Of a stretch of 64,000 nt of DNA, positions 22,201 through 34,027 are shown in pieces (positions within the stretch are counted from its first letter, which is position 1; the number at the start of each line of letters is the position of its first letter). Under the pieces are notes generated by a model. The model was given only the letters and a program-made list of their open reading frames with translations, was not told the origin of the DNA and made no database searches. The DNA comes from Silene latifolia (Eukaryota > Streptophyta > Magnoliopsida > Caryophyllales > Caryophyllaceae): assembly GCF_048544455.1 (NCBI RefSeq), contig NC_133526.1, positions 8,634,001-8,698,000 on the forward strand, in the 5' to 3' direction. Made by a program: the position numbers and the translations under genes.

Positions 22201-24841
22201 TGCGTTGTAAAATGACAAGCACATTTGCATCGTTCCCTAGTAATCCCTGTTTTTATTCTATTAGTCAAATTAATTTACTTAAGCACCACTTAACTAATAC
22301 AAGTCGCAAGGATGATATACAGATACGTATAATGGGATCACTATAAATGAAAAGCGAGCTAGAGACGCAACATACCTTCTACTGGTGCATTTTCTGGGAT
22401 TGCAGGTTGGACCCCTTCTATGGCTAGCCAGTGGCACATGATTGATGTATCAAGTGGTGCTTTTGGCAAAGGGGCTTCAATCACCTACAAATAAAAACTT
22501 ATTAAGTTGGACCAATAAAATTAAGCTCCATCGACAATAAAAAAATGGATTGAGATTCGTACATCTTTCAAGTCTACATCTTTGTCCTCGATGTAAAACA
22601 AATCCATGTGCCCAACAGCTCTTTTAAAGCGCAAGGGGTCTCCAGAAGCAAAGCCATAAACTGGCTGGGAAAAAGAGAGACAACTGAATTAGGGTCCAAT
22701 CATTAAAAAGAGAATCGAGAAGCCATAAGTGAACTTGAAATCTAATGCTAGCCTTATAATGAATTTTGAGAGCCTATCTTACCATTAGAATAGCCAATGG
22801 TTATTAAGGCTATCTAGTTTGGACAAAGGCAAACTATTCTGGATAATGAAAGTACACTAGGTTCTAACAAACTCCGTCATTAAGATAGTAACATATGAGG
22901 AATCCTTATAAAGCTCTTACAATGTCGCGAGTCCCACAAACGTCTGACAAGTGTAACTAATTCAGACATATTCCGATATAAAGCACATTAACCAATGTAA
23001 GATAGACGAAACAGAATTATACTGACTTAAAAAATTAAGCTTACTCGATTCTGGAATCAAATAGATTAGATCTTCGTGATAACAGTGCAACAACTGTATC
23101 ACTCATGTTCCCCAAAGGCTTCTGCCTATGGCAGAGTAAGGAATAGTGAACATACATCCTTCCCCTTATGTTGTAACACAAAGCGGCTATTTCCAAATAG
23201 CCAATGATGAATACTGTACCAAGCTTCTAAACAAAAAACATAATAATGCATTGAAAATTGAGCTCAACTGGTTGCTAACCCCTTGATAAAAGAAACACAG
23301 ACATAAAGTAAGCCAAAAACTAATTAAACCCTAGAACTATGAAATCTTAAGGGTGTGTTTGGATTGAGAGAATTGAAGGGAAGGGAAGGGGAGGGAAAGG
23401 GAGGGGTTCAGTTTCCATTGTTTGGTTACAATATATGGAAGGAGGGAAATGGGAGTGGAGGGAAATGAGAGGATTCAATTTCCCTCCTTTAGACCAAACT
23501 AGAATCTTTCCATCATTGGCAAGATTTGGAAGGAAAACTCTCTCTTGACTCTTACTTTAAGAATGATATGGCCAAATACTCCTACAATATGGCCAAATCA
23601 CCTTCTTCCTCCTTTTTCCTCTACTTTATTTTTGCTATCCAAACAAACCCCCTTCATTCCCCCTCCCTTTCCTTTTGCTATCCAAACAACCCCCCTTCAT
23701 TCCCCCTCCCTTTCCTTTCCTTCCCTTTCCCTTCCCTCCATCCTCCTCCCCTCCCTTTCCCTCCCAATTTGCTATCCAAACACACCCTAAGTTAATCAAA
23801 TAAACAATATTACATATAGATTCTAAGGGTGTGTTTGGATAGAAAATGTGGAAGGAAAGGGAGGGGAAGAGAAAGGGAGGGAAGGGAAGGGGAGGGGAAT
23901 TGGGGTGTGGGTGTTTGGATACAATTTCCCTCCAAATCTTGCCTATTGTGGAGAGTTTTTGATTTGCCTTGGAGGAGGAAAAATAGTTCCCTCCAAATCC
24001 TTCCCCCTTCATTTCCCTCCACCCTTATTTGCTATCCAAACAAGGGATTTTAAATCCCCTACTCTCCTTACCTTTCTTTTCCCTTCAAATCTCTCAATCC
24101 AAACACACCCTAAGGATATGTTTGGATAGCAAAAGTGGAGGGAAAGGAAGGGGAGGGGGAAGGAGGGAAGAGAAAGGGAGGTAAGGGAAGGGAAGGGCAA
24201 ATGGGGTGTGGGTGTTTGGATACAATTCCTTCCAAATCTTGTCTATTATGGAGAAATTTTGATTTGCTTTCGAGGAGGGAAAATGGATCCCTCCAAATCT
24301 CTCCCCCTCCATTTCCCTACACCCTTATTTGTTATCCAAACAAAAGATTTTAAATCCCCTACTCTCCCTCCCTTTCTTTTCCCTCCAAATCCTTCAATCC
24401 AAACACCCCCTAAATGAACAATGTTAAAACCAAATTGTTCATCTTCGACAAGAATTGTACCATATCCAAACAACTACAGTTATGTTATCCTATAAGATGA
24501 TTGAAATCCATGTAAACTGGAAGTATTCGGGACGTAGCATACCTCTACATTCCTTATGCCGAGTGCAGAATCCACATCATCAGTTGTCAATACAGTCCTC
24601 CTTGAATGCCGCATACATTTAATTGATTCCTGTTCCCACAATAGAAATTCAGAAAGTTTGCATCATATCTAGCACTATGAAAAAACCAGTATACAAGTGC
24701 CAAAAAGGGAGGTACCTGCATAAGCTCGCGCATACGGTATTCGACATCAGAAGCAAAGGTAAGTGCAGCATCAGAAGAAAGGTTATTAATCCCTATGCTT
24801 TGTGCTATAACCTCAATCGTCTCCTTAGGCACTATGCTCAT
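16237..24841 (-). CDS. TAF6: TAF6, TBP-associated factor 6 (TFIID subunit)
   Basis: 539 codons in 12 coding exons: 24841-24716, 24629-24543, 22664-22563, 22484-22376, 20079-19979, 19875-19738, 19628-19533, 19138-19014, 18304-18172, 17584-17459, 17327-17219, 16604-16237. All lengths and phases join. Residues 1 to about 70 form the histone fold ([29 protein letters not shown]) that pairs with TAF9 in TFIID. Then comes [16 protein letters not shown], and a helical HEAT-type region (about 165-390, with [20 protein letters not shown]). The conserved end is VWKDDLKSG...[10 protein letters not shown]. Arabidopsis TAF6 is about 549 residues, so this copy is full length. The intron after exon 8 uses a GC donor (AAAAG|GCAAGA). 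A 5' UTR intron precedes the ATG exon, and a 4-codon upstream ORF (ATG at about 24866) ends 11 bases before the start codon. Two introns are swollen by transposons. It acts in nuclear RNA polymerase II initiation. Confidence 0.95.
20977..21872. mobile_element. Mutator-type (MULE) non-autonomous element in a TAF6 intron
   Basis: An 896 bp element with terminal inverted repeats of about 145 bp. The left arm begins GGGGAAGTGGTGATTAGACC and is matched by the complement at 21728-21871. The flanks TATGTCGGAT (20967-20976) and TATGTCCGAT (21873-21882) form a 10 bp target duplication with one mismatch. Long TIRs with a 9-11 bp duplication are the Mutator signature. The middle has no transposase. It lies in the intron between exons 4 and 5 of TAF6. 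Confidence 0.8.
23351..23787. mobile_element. Tourist-type MITE 1 in TAF6 intron 2
   Basis: The ends GGGTGTGTTTGGAT and ATCCAAACACACCC are flanked by TAA on both sides (23348-23350 and 23788-23790), the target duplication of PIF/Harbinger-derived MITEs. It is 437 bp, longer than its two neighbours because an internal block (CTATCCAAACAA + C-rich run) is repeated. The arms are GGGAAGG-rich and CCCTTCC-rich. Confidence 0.8.
23827..24110. mobile_element. Tourist-type MITE 2 in TAF6 intron 2
   Basis: A 284 bp element with the same GGGTGTGTTTGGATAG/ATCCAAACACACCC ends and TAA on each side (23824-23826, 24111-24113). Its arms are purine-rich on the left and pyrimidine-rich on the right, so the transcript could fold into a long hairpin. 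Confidence 0.8.
24114..24410. mobile_element. Tourist-type MITE 3 in TAF6 intron 2
   Basis: A 297 bp element with ends GGATATGTTTGGATAG and ATCCAAACACCCCC. It directly abuts MITE 2 and shares the single TAA at 24111-24113; the other TAA is at 24411-24413. It seems to have inserted into the duplicated TAA of its neighbour. Confidence 0.75.
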
Positions 24842-25126
24842 CTTTATAACATCAAACTCCACACATTCAATCCTGAGTTACAAAACGAGTGCATTCGCAT
24901 CAATCAACAAAACTTGCAAAAATCATTAACAAAGCTTTCAACAAAATGCCGAAACTAATTATGTAGAACAATATAATTATAATACGGAGTAACTAAATAA
25001 CTAAATTAACGACTATTGGAGAAGTAAAATCAATTGGCGAATACATACATAGGTATGAAGTATGATAATAGAATTAAACAAAAATCAAATTAAAACTAAA
25101 ATTGATCGTAGCAGAAACAAATTTAC

Positions 25127-25250
25127 CTGATTTGAGATTTCTTCTTTGAAGACTTTAGATTAATATGAGCTTCGATTTAATTGTTATTTAGTGAAGGAGA
25201 AACTGGAAGATTGGAAGTTGGAACTCTCCTTTGAAGGTGATACTCAGAGA
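25127..25250 (-). other. TAF6 5' UTR exon (right end approximate)
   Basis: A donor site AAATCAG|GTAAAT at 25126/25127 faces the acceptor CTCAG|GATTG at 24872/24873, giving a 254 bp leader intron. The exon is AG-rich and untranslated. Its start was estimated from where the AT-rich promoter-like sequence begins; no clear TATA box was found. Confidence 0.5.
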
Positions 25251-25861
25251 GAAATAAAGGGTGAATTTAAGATTTAACAGTGACTCAAATGATAAAGCAT
25301 AATTTACCCAATCTCGAAAGTATCTCCACCTGAAATGACCCGACTTAAAGTGATCGAAAATGATCTATTAGACTCGAAATGACTTGTTTTTAGCAGTCTT
25401 AACCCGTAGTGACCGAAACAACCCGACTCGATAAATGACCCGACAATTATTGCTTCATAAATGATTCGACCCGAATGACTTATTTGTCAGTTCTAAAAAT
25501 AATTACATTTTCTATACCTAAACACATTTTTGTATGAATGTACAGTCGTTGCATGCAGTTTTTATGCTAAAAATAGGTGAAAGAATCATTAGAGCGTATA
25601 TCCATTAATGAATTATACTACTTTATACCCATAATTCTACAGTTTATAAATAACTAAATATAGCTTATTTTATATTTACAAGTTTTATTATAAGATTTTT
25701 TTAGTTTTGTTGTTATGTTTATCAGCCTTGATGTAATGTTTTCGAAAAAAATATGAAGCTCAAAAAATAATTCAAATTTAATATAGAGAAGTTTATTAGA
25801 TTTTTCACAACAATGTTAAGGTCAAAAAATTATAATGTAGTGTAGAGAAAACTACAAGGTA

Positions 25862-26154
25862 CTCCCTCCTATTTCCTTATATCTTCCCCTTTTTTTGGGC
25901 ACAAAAATTAAGACAGGGGAAAAAAGAAGGAATAAAGTAGAATAAAATATTGTAAGTTGTGAAATTTATAGGTGAGAGAAAATAATAAAGAATGAATGAT
26001 GAATAAAGAAGAGATAAAGTAATGAGAGTTGTTGATTTTTTAGGGGAGAGAAATTAATAAAAAAAATGAATGAAACTTACCAAAAAAAAGGAAAGAGGGA
26101 AGATAATCAAACTTGTGTGAAAAAGGAAAGAGGGAAGATGGAAATTGGAGGGAG
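25862..26154. mobile_element. Stowaway-type MITE upstream of TAF6
   Basis: 293 bp, from CTCCCTCCTATTTCC to the complementary GGAAATTGGAGGGAG, flanked by TA on both sides (25860-25861, 26155-26156). The CTCCCTCC terminus and TA target are the Tc1/mariner-derived Stowaway signature. No transposase. Confidence 0.8.
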
Positions 26155-26278
26155 TATTACCCTTTACGTGCCGAAGAAAATACATAGCTTAACCCGTAAC
26201 CCGAACCTGACTGGACCTAATTTTTCAGGGTCAAATACCTGTAAATCATGACCTATGTTCCGAATTCAAAATAATCTA

Positions 26279-26486
26279 CTCCCTTTGTCCCGGTCATTTG
26301 TTGTCTTTTTCCATTTTGGGGTGTCTCAATCATTTATTGTCCTTTCTATTTTAAGAATAAACTTGATGAGTAATTTGACCATTCACACCCAATTTGTTCC
26401 ACTTGTCATTTAGTAATTGACCATCTTCTATTTCCTTGGTCTTTGTGCCAAAACCAAAGGACAATAAATGACCGGGGCAGAGGGAG
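26279..26486. mobile_element. Stowaway-type MITE
   Basis: 208 bp. The left end CTCCCTTTGTCCCGGTCATT pairs with the right end AATGACCGGGGCAGAGGGAG. TA flanks it on both sides (26277-26278 and 26487-26488). A second inner inverted repeat (ATTTATTGTCCTTT / AAAGGACAATAAAT) extends the stem. Confidence 0.85.
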
Positions 26487-26578
26487 TATTATTTTAGGGT
26501 CGAAACCTGACCTGATCCATTCGACTCGGTGACTCAAAGATAAATCAAGAATATTATTTAAATATTAATCATTTTATA

Positions 26579-29500
26579 TCTATAAACACTATTAAAAGGC
26601 TAAACTTTAAAGGCCACATAGACAATGTCACCTCGCATTACTAAATGCCACCTTGCATTACCAAAATTCCACGTCACCAATCCTCAAATTAAAAATATTT
26701 ACATAACAAATAAATTAGTATAAAAAACATTAAATTTTGGCATTTTTAATTTCTAGTATAAAACAATTAAAAATCAAAATTCATACTAAATTTTAAATTT
26801 CTATGTTTATTCTTATGATATTTTAAGTAACAAATAAATATCATATAATTCTAATTTTACGCGGTTTATGAAATAATAAAGAATTTGTAAATATTAAGGG
26901 CAAATAATAACATACTTAACATTAAACATTGACATTTTAATTTTTAAAAGTATAATTGGTTAAACGAAAAAAAATTTTACATCACTCTAATTTAAAATTA
27001 TTTATATGTGCAACTCCTTCTTGAATATTATTGCAATAAACTTGCTCAATTTCAATAAATTGAATACATATGTAAATCTATAAATATGCCTACTTAAAAC
27101 ATTTAATTTTAATCCACGTGTAATTTTTCTATTGGTTAATAATAATTCAATTATATTAATTACTTGATTATCTAACTAAAAGTAATCTCTAAATACAAAG
27201 TGTTACATACTTATAAAATACAAACAAAATAAAAAATATTAGTTGCAAACACAAAAACCAAATTTATACAAACTATTTATTTTCCTCTCATAAATTTATA
27301 TCAATCTACCTATTCATTTAATTTTTATTTCTTTTATTTAATAGATGGTCTTTTGGTTTTTCCTCACAATTATTATACTTTGTATTTATTTCACCATAAT
27401 TTTTTTTATCTCCCCCTTAGTTTACAAAACGTTCTTCTTCTCTCAAATAAATTTTTGAAATTAATTATAAAAAATTTCTTATATAAATATTACAACAACC
27501 CTTTTTTTTTTTTTTATCCAAAGAGTTGGTAGGTAAAGTATGCATATATAACCAATTGAATTATTTAAATTTTTTATTGTTATTATGTTTTGAATTAATT
27601 AAGAGTTAGAATGATATTTAATTATTATTTTTGTGTAATTTTTCTATTGGTTAATAATAATTCAATTATATTAGATACTTGATTATCTAACTAAAGTAAT
27701 ATCTAAATACCATGTGTTACATACTTATAAAATACAAACAAAATAAAAAATATTAGTTGCAAATGCAAAAAACAAATTAATACAAACTCTTTATTTTCCT
27801 CTCATAAATTTGGTATCAATCTACTTATTCATTTAATTTTTATTTCTTTTATTTAATAAATGGTCTTTTGGTTTTTCCTCACAATTATTATACTTTGTAT
27901 TTATTTCACAATAATTTTTTTTATCTCCCCCTTAGTTCACAAAACATTCTTCTTCTCTCAAATAAATTCTTGAAATTAATTAGATAATTAATTCCAAAAA
28001 ATTTCTTATATAAATATTACAACAATCCTATTTTTCATTTTTATCCAAATAATTGGTAGGTAAAGTATGCATATATAGCCAATTGAATTATTTAACTTTT
28101 TTTTTTTATTCTTATTATGTTTTGAGCTAATTAAGAGTTAGAATCATATTTAATTATTGTTGTTGTGTTTGTATTAAAATTGCAGGAGGATGGCATACTC
28201 ACATATCAAAAACATTGCATGAAATCTGGAATTAATGGTTATAGAACTTCTTTGCAATTATCTTTTGGCTTGAATATATTTTTCATTTTTTATTGAGTTT
28301 TCCTTTTTTTATTACTATGGTGTATGCGAAATATCAAATTTTTAGTATGAATCTCTAATTAATGGTGACATGTTACATTATATATTCCAACCCTTGGAAT
28401 ATTAATTGACAAATTTTGTAAATTGTACTAAATTGTCTTACACCTTTTCATGCACTTTATTAGTTTTCCGTGTACTCTTCAACTTGTATTTTGTGAATCA
28501 GGTTATAAATCAAATATTTTAGTCGACAAACAAGATTATAAATCAAATGTCTTAATGGAAGTGTTCAAGTTATATGCTCCAAGGATATAAATTGGAAATT
28601 TTAATGCGGATCAAGGTAAATAATTTGCATGATTTTTTATTGGAATCCGATGATCATTCTCCAATCCATTGTTTCAACTTTGAATGCTTTCAAGTCTTTA
28701 AATCATTTTTATTTTCTATCAAATATTTTCTTCTAGCACACCCAATATTTCTTCGAGAAATGTTTAATTTTTTTGTAATAATTTGTATATATTTTTCTTT
28801 TCTCATAATCAATTGTTACGAATATTTTTTAATTATCACCCCACTTCTCTTTTTTTGTCTATTTTTATATTATCACTCTTTTTTTCTTTAATTTCTACTT
28901 TGGGACGTGTTTTTTTACCAAATGCCTCTTATAACTTTTTTAAAAATTACAAAATAAATATCGTTTAAGGGTAAAATTCTCACATTACTCCACCAAATCC
29001 AAACTTTTTCCTAATCTTAATTATTGCACACAAGTAAATGAGGTGATAATTAAAAAATGGAAGTATAATAATACAAATTGTGCATCCTTATTTCTTTGGA
29101 ATTTATTGGGATATGCGTTAAAGCTTCTCACATAAAAGTTCACAAACAACAAGAGATATAGAGAGGACTCTTATTGACAAGAGACATAGAAATGAAACTA
29201 GAATGATGTCATTGTTGAACATATACATTTTCTCGTGTATCCTCTAAAAAATTGCTCACACAAAATTTATTTTAAAAACTATTGAATGCATATTTATTCA
29301 AAATTTTATTTGTACTCAAATCCTTGCTAATAATTTAAGTATATCACTTAGGTCTTTCGTTATACAAAAATCATTTCAATAATATTTTTCCCGATACATA
29401 GGAAATCAATTGAATTTACAAGGACGATGTTGTAAGACCGACAAATCGACAAGAATTATAAATGTATTATTTGCTGAAAAAGTTTAACAAACTCCTTTGC

Positions 29501-30532
29501 ATTTAAGAAAATAAACTTGTAATTTTAGCCTAATTAGTAAGATAAACATAAATTGTATTTTAACAGAGCGCTTTCTACGTGTTATTCACATCGTCTCTAA
29601 TTGACTAAAGATAATATGTAAAATTCAGTTATAAAATATCATTATTATCCATTCATTTATATATTTTATATATTTACTTTATTTTACATTTCTTTTTTCA
29701 TTAGAATACGTTAGGTAATAAGGAATAGAATTAGACGTTCAAGTGTCCAACCTTTTGTTTTTTTGCCGGATAAAAATGGGACTAAGGTTCTTATAACGCA
29801 CCAAAACAACACTGAAAACAATATATCAAGTACTAGAATACCAAAAGCCGTCAATGTTGAGTGAACTGAATAACCACCATGACAAAACCAAGCGCCCTCG
29901 AAATCCAGAGACAATCTAAACACCGTAAAAAAAAAGCGGGGAACAAAAACGAAAAAGGGGTGATGAAACATTAACACAACAAGACAACAATCAAGAAATG
30001 GACAAATACGACGAGGACCTTAGCAAAATAAGAGTAGTTTGCGAACTTAATATTCTCTTTGTTTGAATGCAATTTTACGTTTTCCCATAATTTGTGTTTA
30101 CTTTTGCTTCTAGGCTTTGAGAATAAGTTGTTTAAAGTGCTTTCGATGAAACACAAGACAATACAATTTCTCGGTTAATTTATATGCAATACCAATTACC
30201 TTCGAAATCGAGAAATGGACATTCGTATGTTCTTTAAAATGAGGGATTCATGGGTTTTGCTGTCATTGTTCAATAAAGAGTTTGTGACTTCCAACAAATT
30301 CCAACTATTATAATATAATAAATTTCCAAGGCCCCTTAGATATTATAATATACTTATCTTCAGGAACTGTGGCAGAACCCTCTTTATTGTCTTGCTTAGG
30401 TATCCTACCAACATATCTTCAAGATAATAAGCAAGAAGACAAACAAGCCGAATAACGCATTCATGAACGATACTGCAAAAATAAAAGAATAAAAACAATC
30501 AAACCCGTGATTTTCACGGGTCACAAAACTAG
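26579..30532 (+). mobile_element. Non-autonomous Helitron, about 3.95 kb
   Basis: The 5' end is A|TCTATAAACACTATTAAAAGGC and the 3' end is CTAG|T (30529-30532). The 3' end is preceded by a perfect hairpin ACCCGTGA...TCACGGGT (30503-30521) and a CACAAAA linker. Insertion between A and T without target duplication is the Helitron rule. The interior is very AT-rich and noncoding, with a 515 bp internal tandem repeat and one splice-acceptor-like site (AAAATTGCAGGAGG, 28177-28190). No Rep/helicase was found. Confidence 0.8.
27119..28150 (+). repeat. Tandem duplication, 515 bp period, inside the Helitron
   Basis: Unit 1 (27119-27633) and unit 2 (27634 to about 28150) both run from TAATTTTTCTATTGGTTAAT through TGGTCTTTTGGTTTTTCC and TTGGTAGGTAAAGTATGCAT to TTAAGAGTTAGAAT. 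By eye they agree at about nine bases in ten, with small indels in A/T runs. Confidence 0.85.
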
Positions 30533-31587
30533 TTATATTTAAAATAACAAAGAGAAATAATTATTTTAATATTTTAAATAAAAAAACAATTTAAAAACCA
30601 ATTTTATATAAATTTTATACTTATATAATAAAGTAATTTATTAAAATAACTTTGTTTTTATATATGTACTAGATTTAATGCCCGTGCGATGCACGGTTTT
30701 ATAATTTGTACCCCTAAAATTGTTTAGATTTGCCCATGAAAACAATCTAAAAGCGGAATCCTTGTTCATTCATCGAAAAATTCACAGAAAATAACCTATT
30801 TTTTTGGTTTGTAAGGTAACCGATTAAATTTGAAAGTGGGTTTACAGAGAAGTGAACGATTTAGTAAGGTAATAATTGTTTGAATTAAGAAGTGTACTAA
30901 TTGGTCATTTAACGACCTAAGTTAAAGTGTCTGTTACATAATCGAATCGCCTAAACCCTGATTCTCAACTTGTTTTTATTGTTACGTGCTTTCCTTTCGG
31001 ACTCCATCCATTTATATAGTCCTTTTTAATTTAAATTTCATGAGTTAATAAAACAGTTTCAAAAGTGGTCTCAAACTCTCAACATACGAATCTCTTTGGC
31101 TCACCATTTATTCTCCTCTAACTAAAATAGTTTTCACTGACTGGAACAAAGGAAGTAGTTTTATCGCGTAAGCCCATTCATGTAGGGGTATGCTAACTAT
31201 GGGAAACCTTTTATATGTTTAAGTGGCCTAAACACAATAAAGGAAATACATGCCAGGTAAACTGAATAGGATACTAAATTACTAATTACATAAGATTACT
31301 AACCGATATTTTAAATGTAAAATAATATTCTGGTAATTTTGGATAGAAATTGAACAACCTAATTAAATAGCATATTTATGTGAAACTAATATATTGATTT
31401 ATAATAATATAATAATTTAGGTAGTTAGAAAACTCGGAGACTATAATTTAATATTTATACAAAGAATAAAAGAAGGATAAGAAAAGGAAACCTGATGATT
31501 TTGAGGATTGAATTAAGATGGAAGATAAACAAATATTACATGCTAATATGGTACTACGAAAAAAATGGCAACATGCTATTGCAATAT

Positions 31588-32365
31588 CGTAGTTGCTCAT
31601 TCATGGACAAGTTTTACTCTTTTATGGACTTTTTTCCATTATTTTTCCATTGCATGCCCTTTGCCTAGAAACAAAAAAAAAAAAACACTCTAATTCTCTC
31701 CCTCACAAAATCTCCCTCACAAAATTAATCAAATCCACAAAATTAGTCAAATCCGTCAAATTACACAATTATGGACGATAATTCTCGTATCGATCGGGAT
31801 AATTCTAATTCTTAATTTTATCAATTATATTATAGAAGTATCAAATTAAAGAATTGATTTACACTAATTAATTTAGGGTTTGTTTAAACCGTTTCAACAT
31901 TGGGGTGAGAGACGACCATGAAAGAGTATACATTATACTTATAATGTTGTTGCCCAATGTCCGAGTCTCGGTAAAACATTTAAAAACCATTATCGGCAGT
32001 ACTTGAACACAATGTTACTATGTTATACTCCTGCTGCTAGTTTGATTTTTCCGTTTTTCATTTTCAATTTTTTTTTGTTAAATGTTTTGTATTTTTTTTT
32101 AATTGTCTGAGGAGGTTGTTAAGACAGCCGGTGGTACAAGGGAGGCAGCAGTGAGGGTGGTGAATGGGGGTGGTGAATGGTGGCTGACGGGTAGACGGGT
32201 AGTGGTGGTTAGATGGTGGTAGTTAAAGTGAGAAAAGAGTAAATAAAAGAGATAAGAGAGAGAACGAAAGAAGGGTATTAAAACGAAAATCATTAAAATA
32301 AAAAGGGTATTATGGTCGTTTACGTCCATGAAAGAGTAAAACTCGTACATGAATAAGCACCACCC
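31588..32365. mobile_element. Mutator-type (MULE) non-autonomous element, 778 bp
   Basis: A perfect 9 bp target duplication TTGCAATAT flanks it (31579-31587, 32366-32374). Terminal inverted repeats of about 40 bp share TTCATGKACRAGTTTTACTCTTT. The right half has GGTGGTGAATGG-type repeats. No transposase is visible. The perfect duplication suggests a fairly recent insertion. Confidence 0.85.
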
Positions 32366-33004
32366 TTGCAATATTAACAAACAATAGAGATACTGAATTT
32401 GTTTATTAGGTCATTTGTATTAAGTTCAAATATTTTCTCACAAGAAAAGACCAATAAATCAATACGACTTTTCTATTCTCTTCAAAAATTGCACCCAACT
32501 TGATTGAAAATATACAACTTCATTGAAAATATTTTGTTTCAAAATCGATTATGCAATTTCTAATTTCTAAATCTCTTAAATATGACAACTTAATATAAAT
32601 ATTTTATGTTTTCATGATGGATCGTTTAAAATTCAGTTCCTACATGCGACTATAAGTAAAATTTTAGTGGTAAGACGATGTGCATACAAAGTATACAACA
32701 ATAGCAAAAGTGCAAGTATGCTCCTTCAAATTTATTAATAAGTAAAATTCGTATATTAAATATAATATTTCATAAAAATTATTAACGTATACAGATATGA
32801 ACTGTAACATTGTAGTAGATTATTATGCGATAAAAATGTGATACGTACCTTATAAAAAATGCCTCTGATACAAACAAATTTGACGATTGAATATTACGAA
32901 ATCATAGTTGAAAGAATATACTCTACCTGCAAAAACAATAAAAAAACTATATAAGAATAAGAATTAGGTTGTGATGTTTTAGCAACCATAATTAAATTAG
33001 CTAG

Positions 33005-33190
33005 TCTTGCTTGTGACGAGCTAATCCCGTCACAAGCTTGTGACCTCTCACAAAAAGGGAGAGGGGACAAGGTGGGGCACCCCCCATGTGCTTCCCACTC
33101 ACCTCTCAATGAGTATTTTGTGAGAGAAAACGGTATCCGTCACAAACTTGTGACGGATATCGTCCGTCTTCAATGAGATTTTGTGTAATT
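33005..33190. repeat. Palindrome-rich repeat with GTCACAAGCTTGTGAC cores
   Basis: Two palindromes occur: CCGTCACAAGCTTGTGAC at about 33028 and ATCCGTCACAAACTTGTGACGGAT at about 33137. TTTTGTGAGAG/CTCTCACAAAA words lie between them. Related fragments lie at 14997-15016 and 15075-15092. It is probably a foldback-type MITE family; exact ends and target duplication were not found. Confidence 0.5.
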
Positions 33191-33270
33191 AAATTAAGAA
33201 GCAAATACCAAGTTAAGAGAAAATCAACATCCATTATTTAAGTTAACTAAACGAAAAAAAAAAAATCAAT

Positions 33271-33301
33271 GCTATCTTTTTTTTTTTTTTTTTTTTTTTT
33301 T
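33271..33301. repeat. Poly(T) tract, about 31 bases
   Basis: A homopolymer run inside ATGCTATC(T)31GGAACGG. The flanking word AATCAATGCTATC occurs on both sides (33256-33270 and 33312-33324), so the run may mark a small retroposed or slipped insertion. Confidence 0.7.
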
Positions 33302-33929
33302 TGGAACGGAAAATCAATGCTATCGATGGTGCAAAATCCTGATGGTGAAGCATTATATACACATTCATTATTGATAGTATACCTAATGATAAGAATTCAA
33401 AGGTAAAACTAATGATGACTCTAGATTCCTAGCCCACGCAACATTGTTAATGAGTAAAATTATGGAATTATCTCTTTTTTTTAAGTTTTTTTTTTAAAAA
33501 AAAGTTTTATTATTTTTTTTAATTAAGTGTTTTAGAATTGTTGGAGACTCTCAAAATGCCTGAAAAAACCCTCTTTTATATATATACATTGATGATTAAT
33601 ATAAGTACGATAAATAATGAATATAATTAAATTACTAGTCTAATTTAATTTTAAAACGTTTTTTTTTTTTCAGCAAAAAAATAATAAAATAAAAGGTGTT
33701 ATAACTTCTTCTTTTACCCGTATTTTAAGATTTTTGACGGTACTCCAACCCGAAATTTATTTAACCCATTTTATATTTTAACCCGGCCCGTTTATCAAGT
33801 CTATTCCTATTTGACTATTTTCTATGCAAATATGCAATGACATGCGTCATCAAGTTTTGACTGAAACGTTAGCCTGGGCCACAAGTCATGAAACCAGAGA
33901 AACATAAGAACAAAGAAGGTTGTTGCTCA

Positions 33930-34027
33930 TATAAAACCACATGTTCCTTTAATATTTCAATTTCAATTTAATTTAATCAATCGTCCTTGAAGCTATCAGC
34001 TTTTCCTAGCTAAAAGTTAATCTAAAG
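33930..34027 (+). promoter_or_regulatory. Promoter and 5' UTR exon of the UBL-WLM-PUB gene
   Basis: TATAAAA at 33930-33936 is followed about 30 bp later by the likely start site. A leader exon of about 65 bp then ends at the donor CTAAAG|GTAATA (34027/34028). The intron would run 1.6 kb to the acceptor TTTGCAG (35616). No ATG in the leader opens a frame into exon 2. Confidence 0.5.

Larger units (their letters stand above)
30669..33592 (-). mobile_element. Probable minus-strand Helitron holding a nested MULE
   Basis: Read on the minus strand, the 3' end is the hairpin CCGTGCATCGCACGGG (30681-30696), then CATTAAAT, then CTAG|T with its outer edge at 30669. This end is convincing. The 5' end proposed at 33592 (A|TCAATGTATATATATAAAAGAGGG) is weaker, because the second dinucleotide departs from TCTA. 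Two Helitrons would thus lie tail to tail, 136 bp apart. The interior is AT-rich, noncoding, and contains a complete MULE and other repeats. Confidence 0.5.

Noticed and set aside
23526-24473. Overlapping ORFs on both strands rich in Pro, Ser, Phe, Gly and Lys
   Set aside because: They are translations of the GGGAAGG/CCCTTCC arms of the Tourist MITEs in a TAF6 intron. Low-complexity DNA opens all frames.
28574-28968. Phe/Leu-rich ORF resembling a membrane protein
   Set aside because: T-rich Helitron DNA yields hydrophobic residues by composition alone. No start context or homologue was recognised.
32099-32380. 93-residue minus-strand ORF
   Set aside because: It lies wholly inside the 778 bp MULE, including its TIR, and its Pro/Thr/Ser tail comes from GGTGGT repeats.
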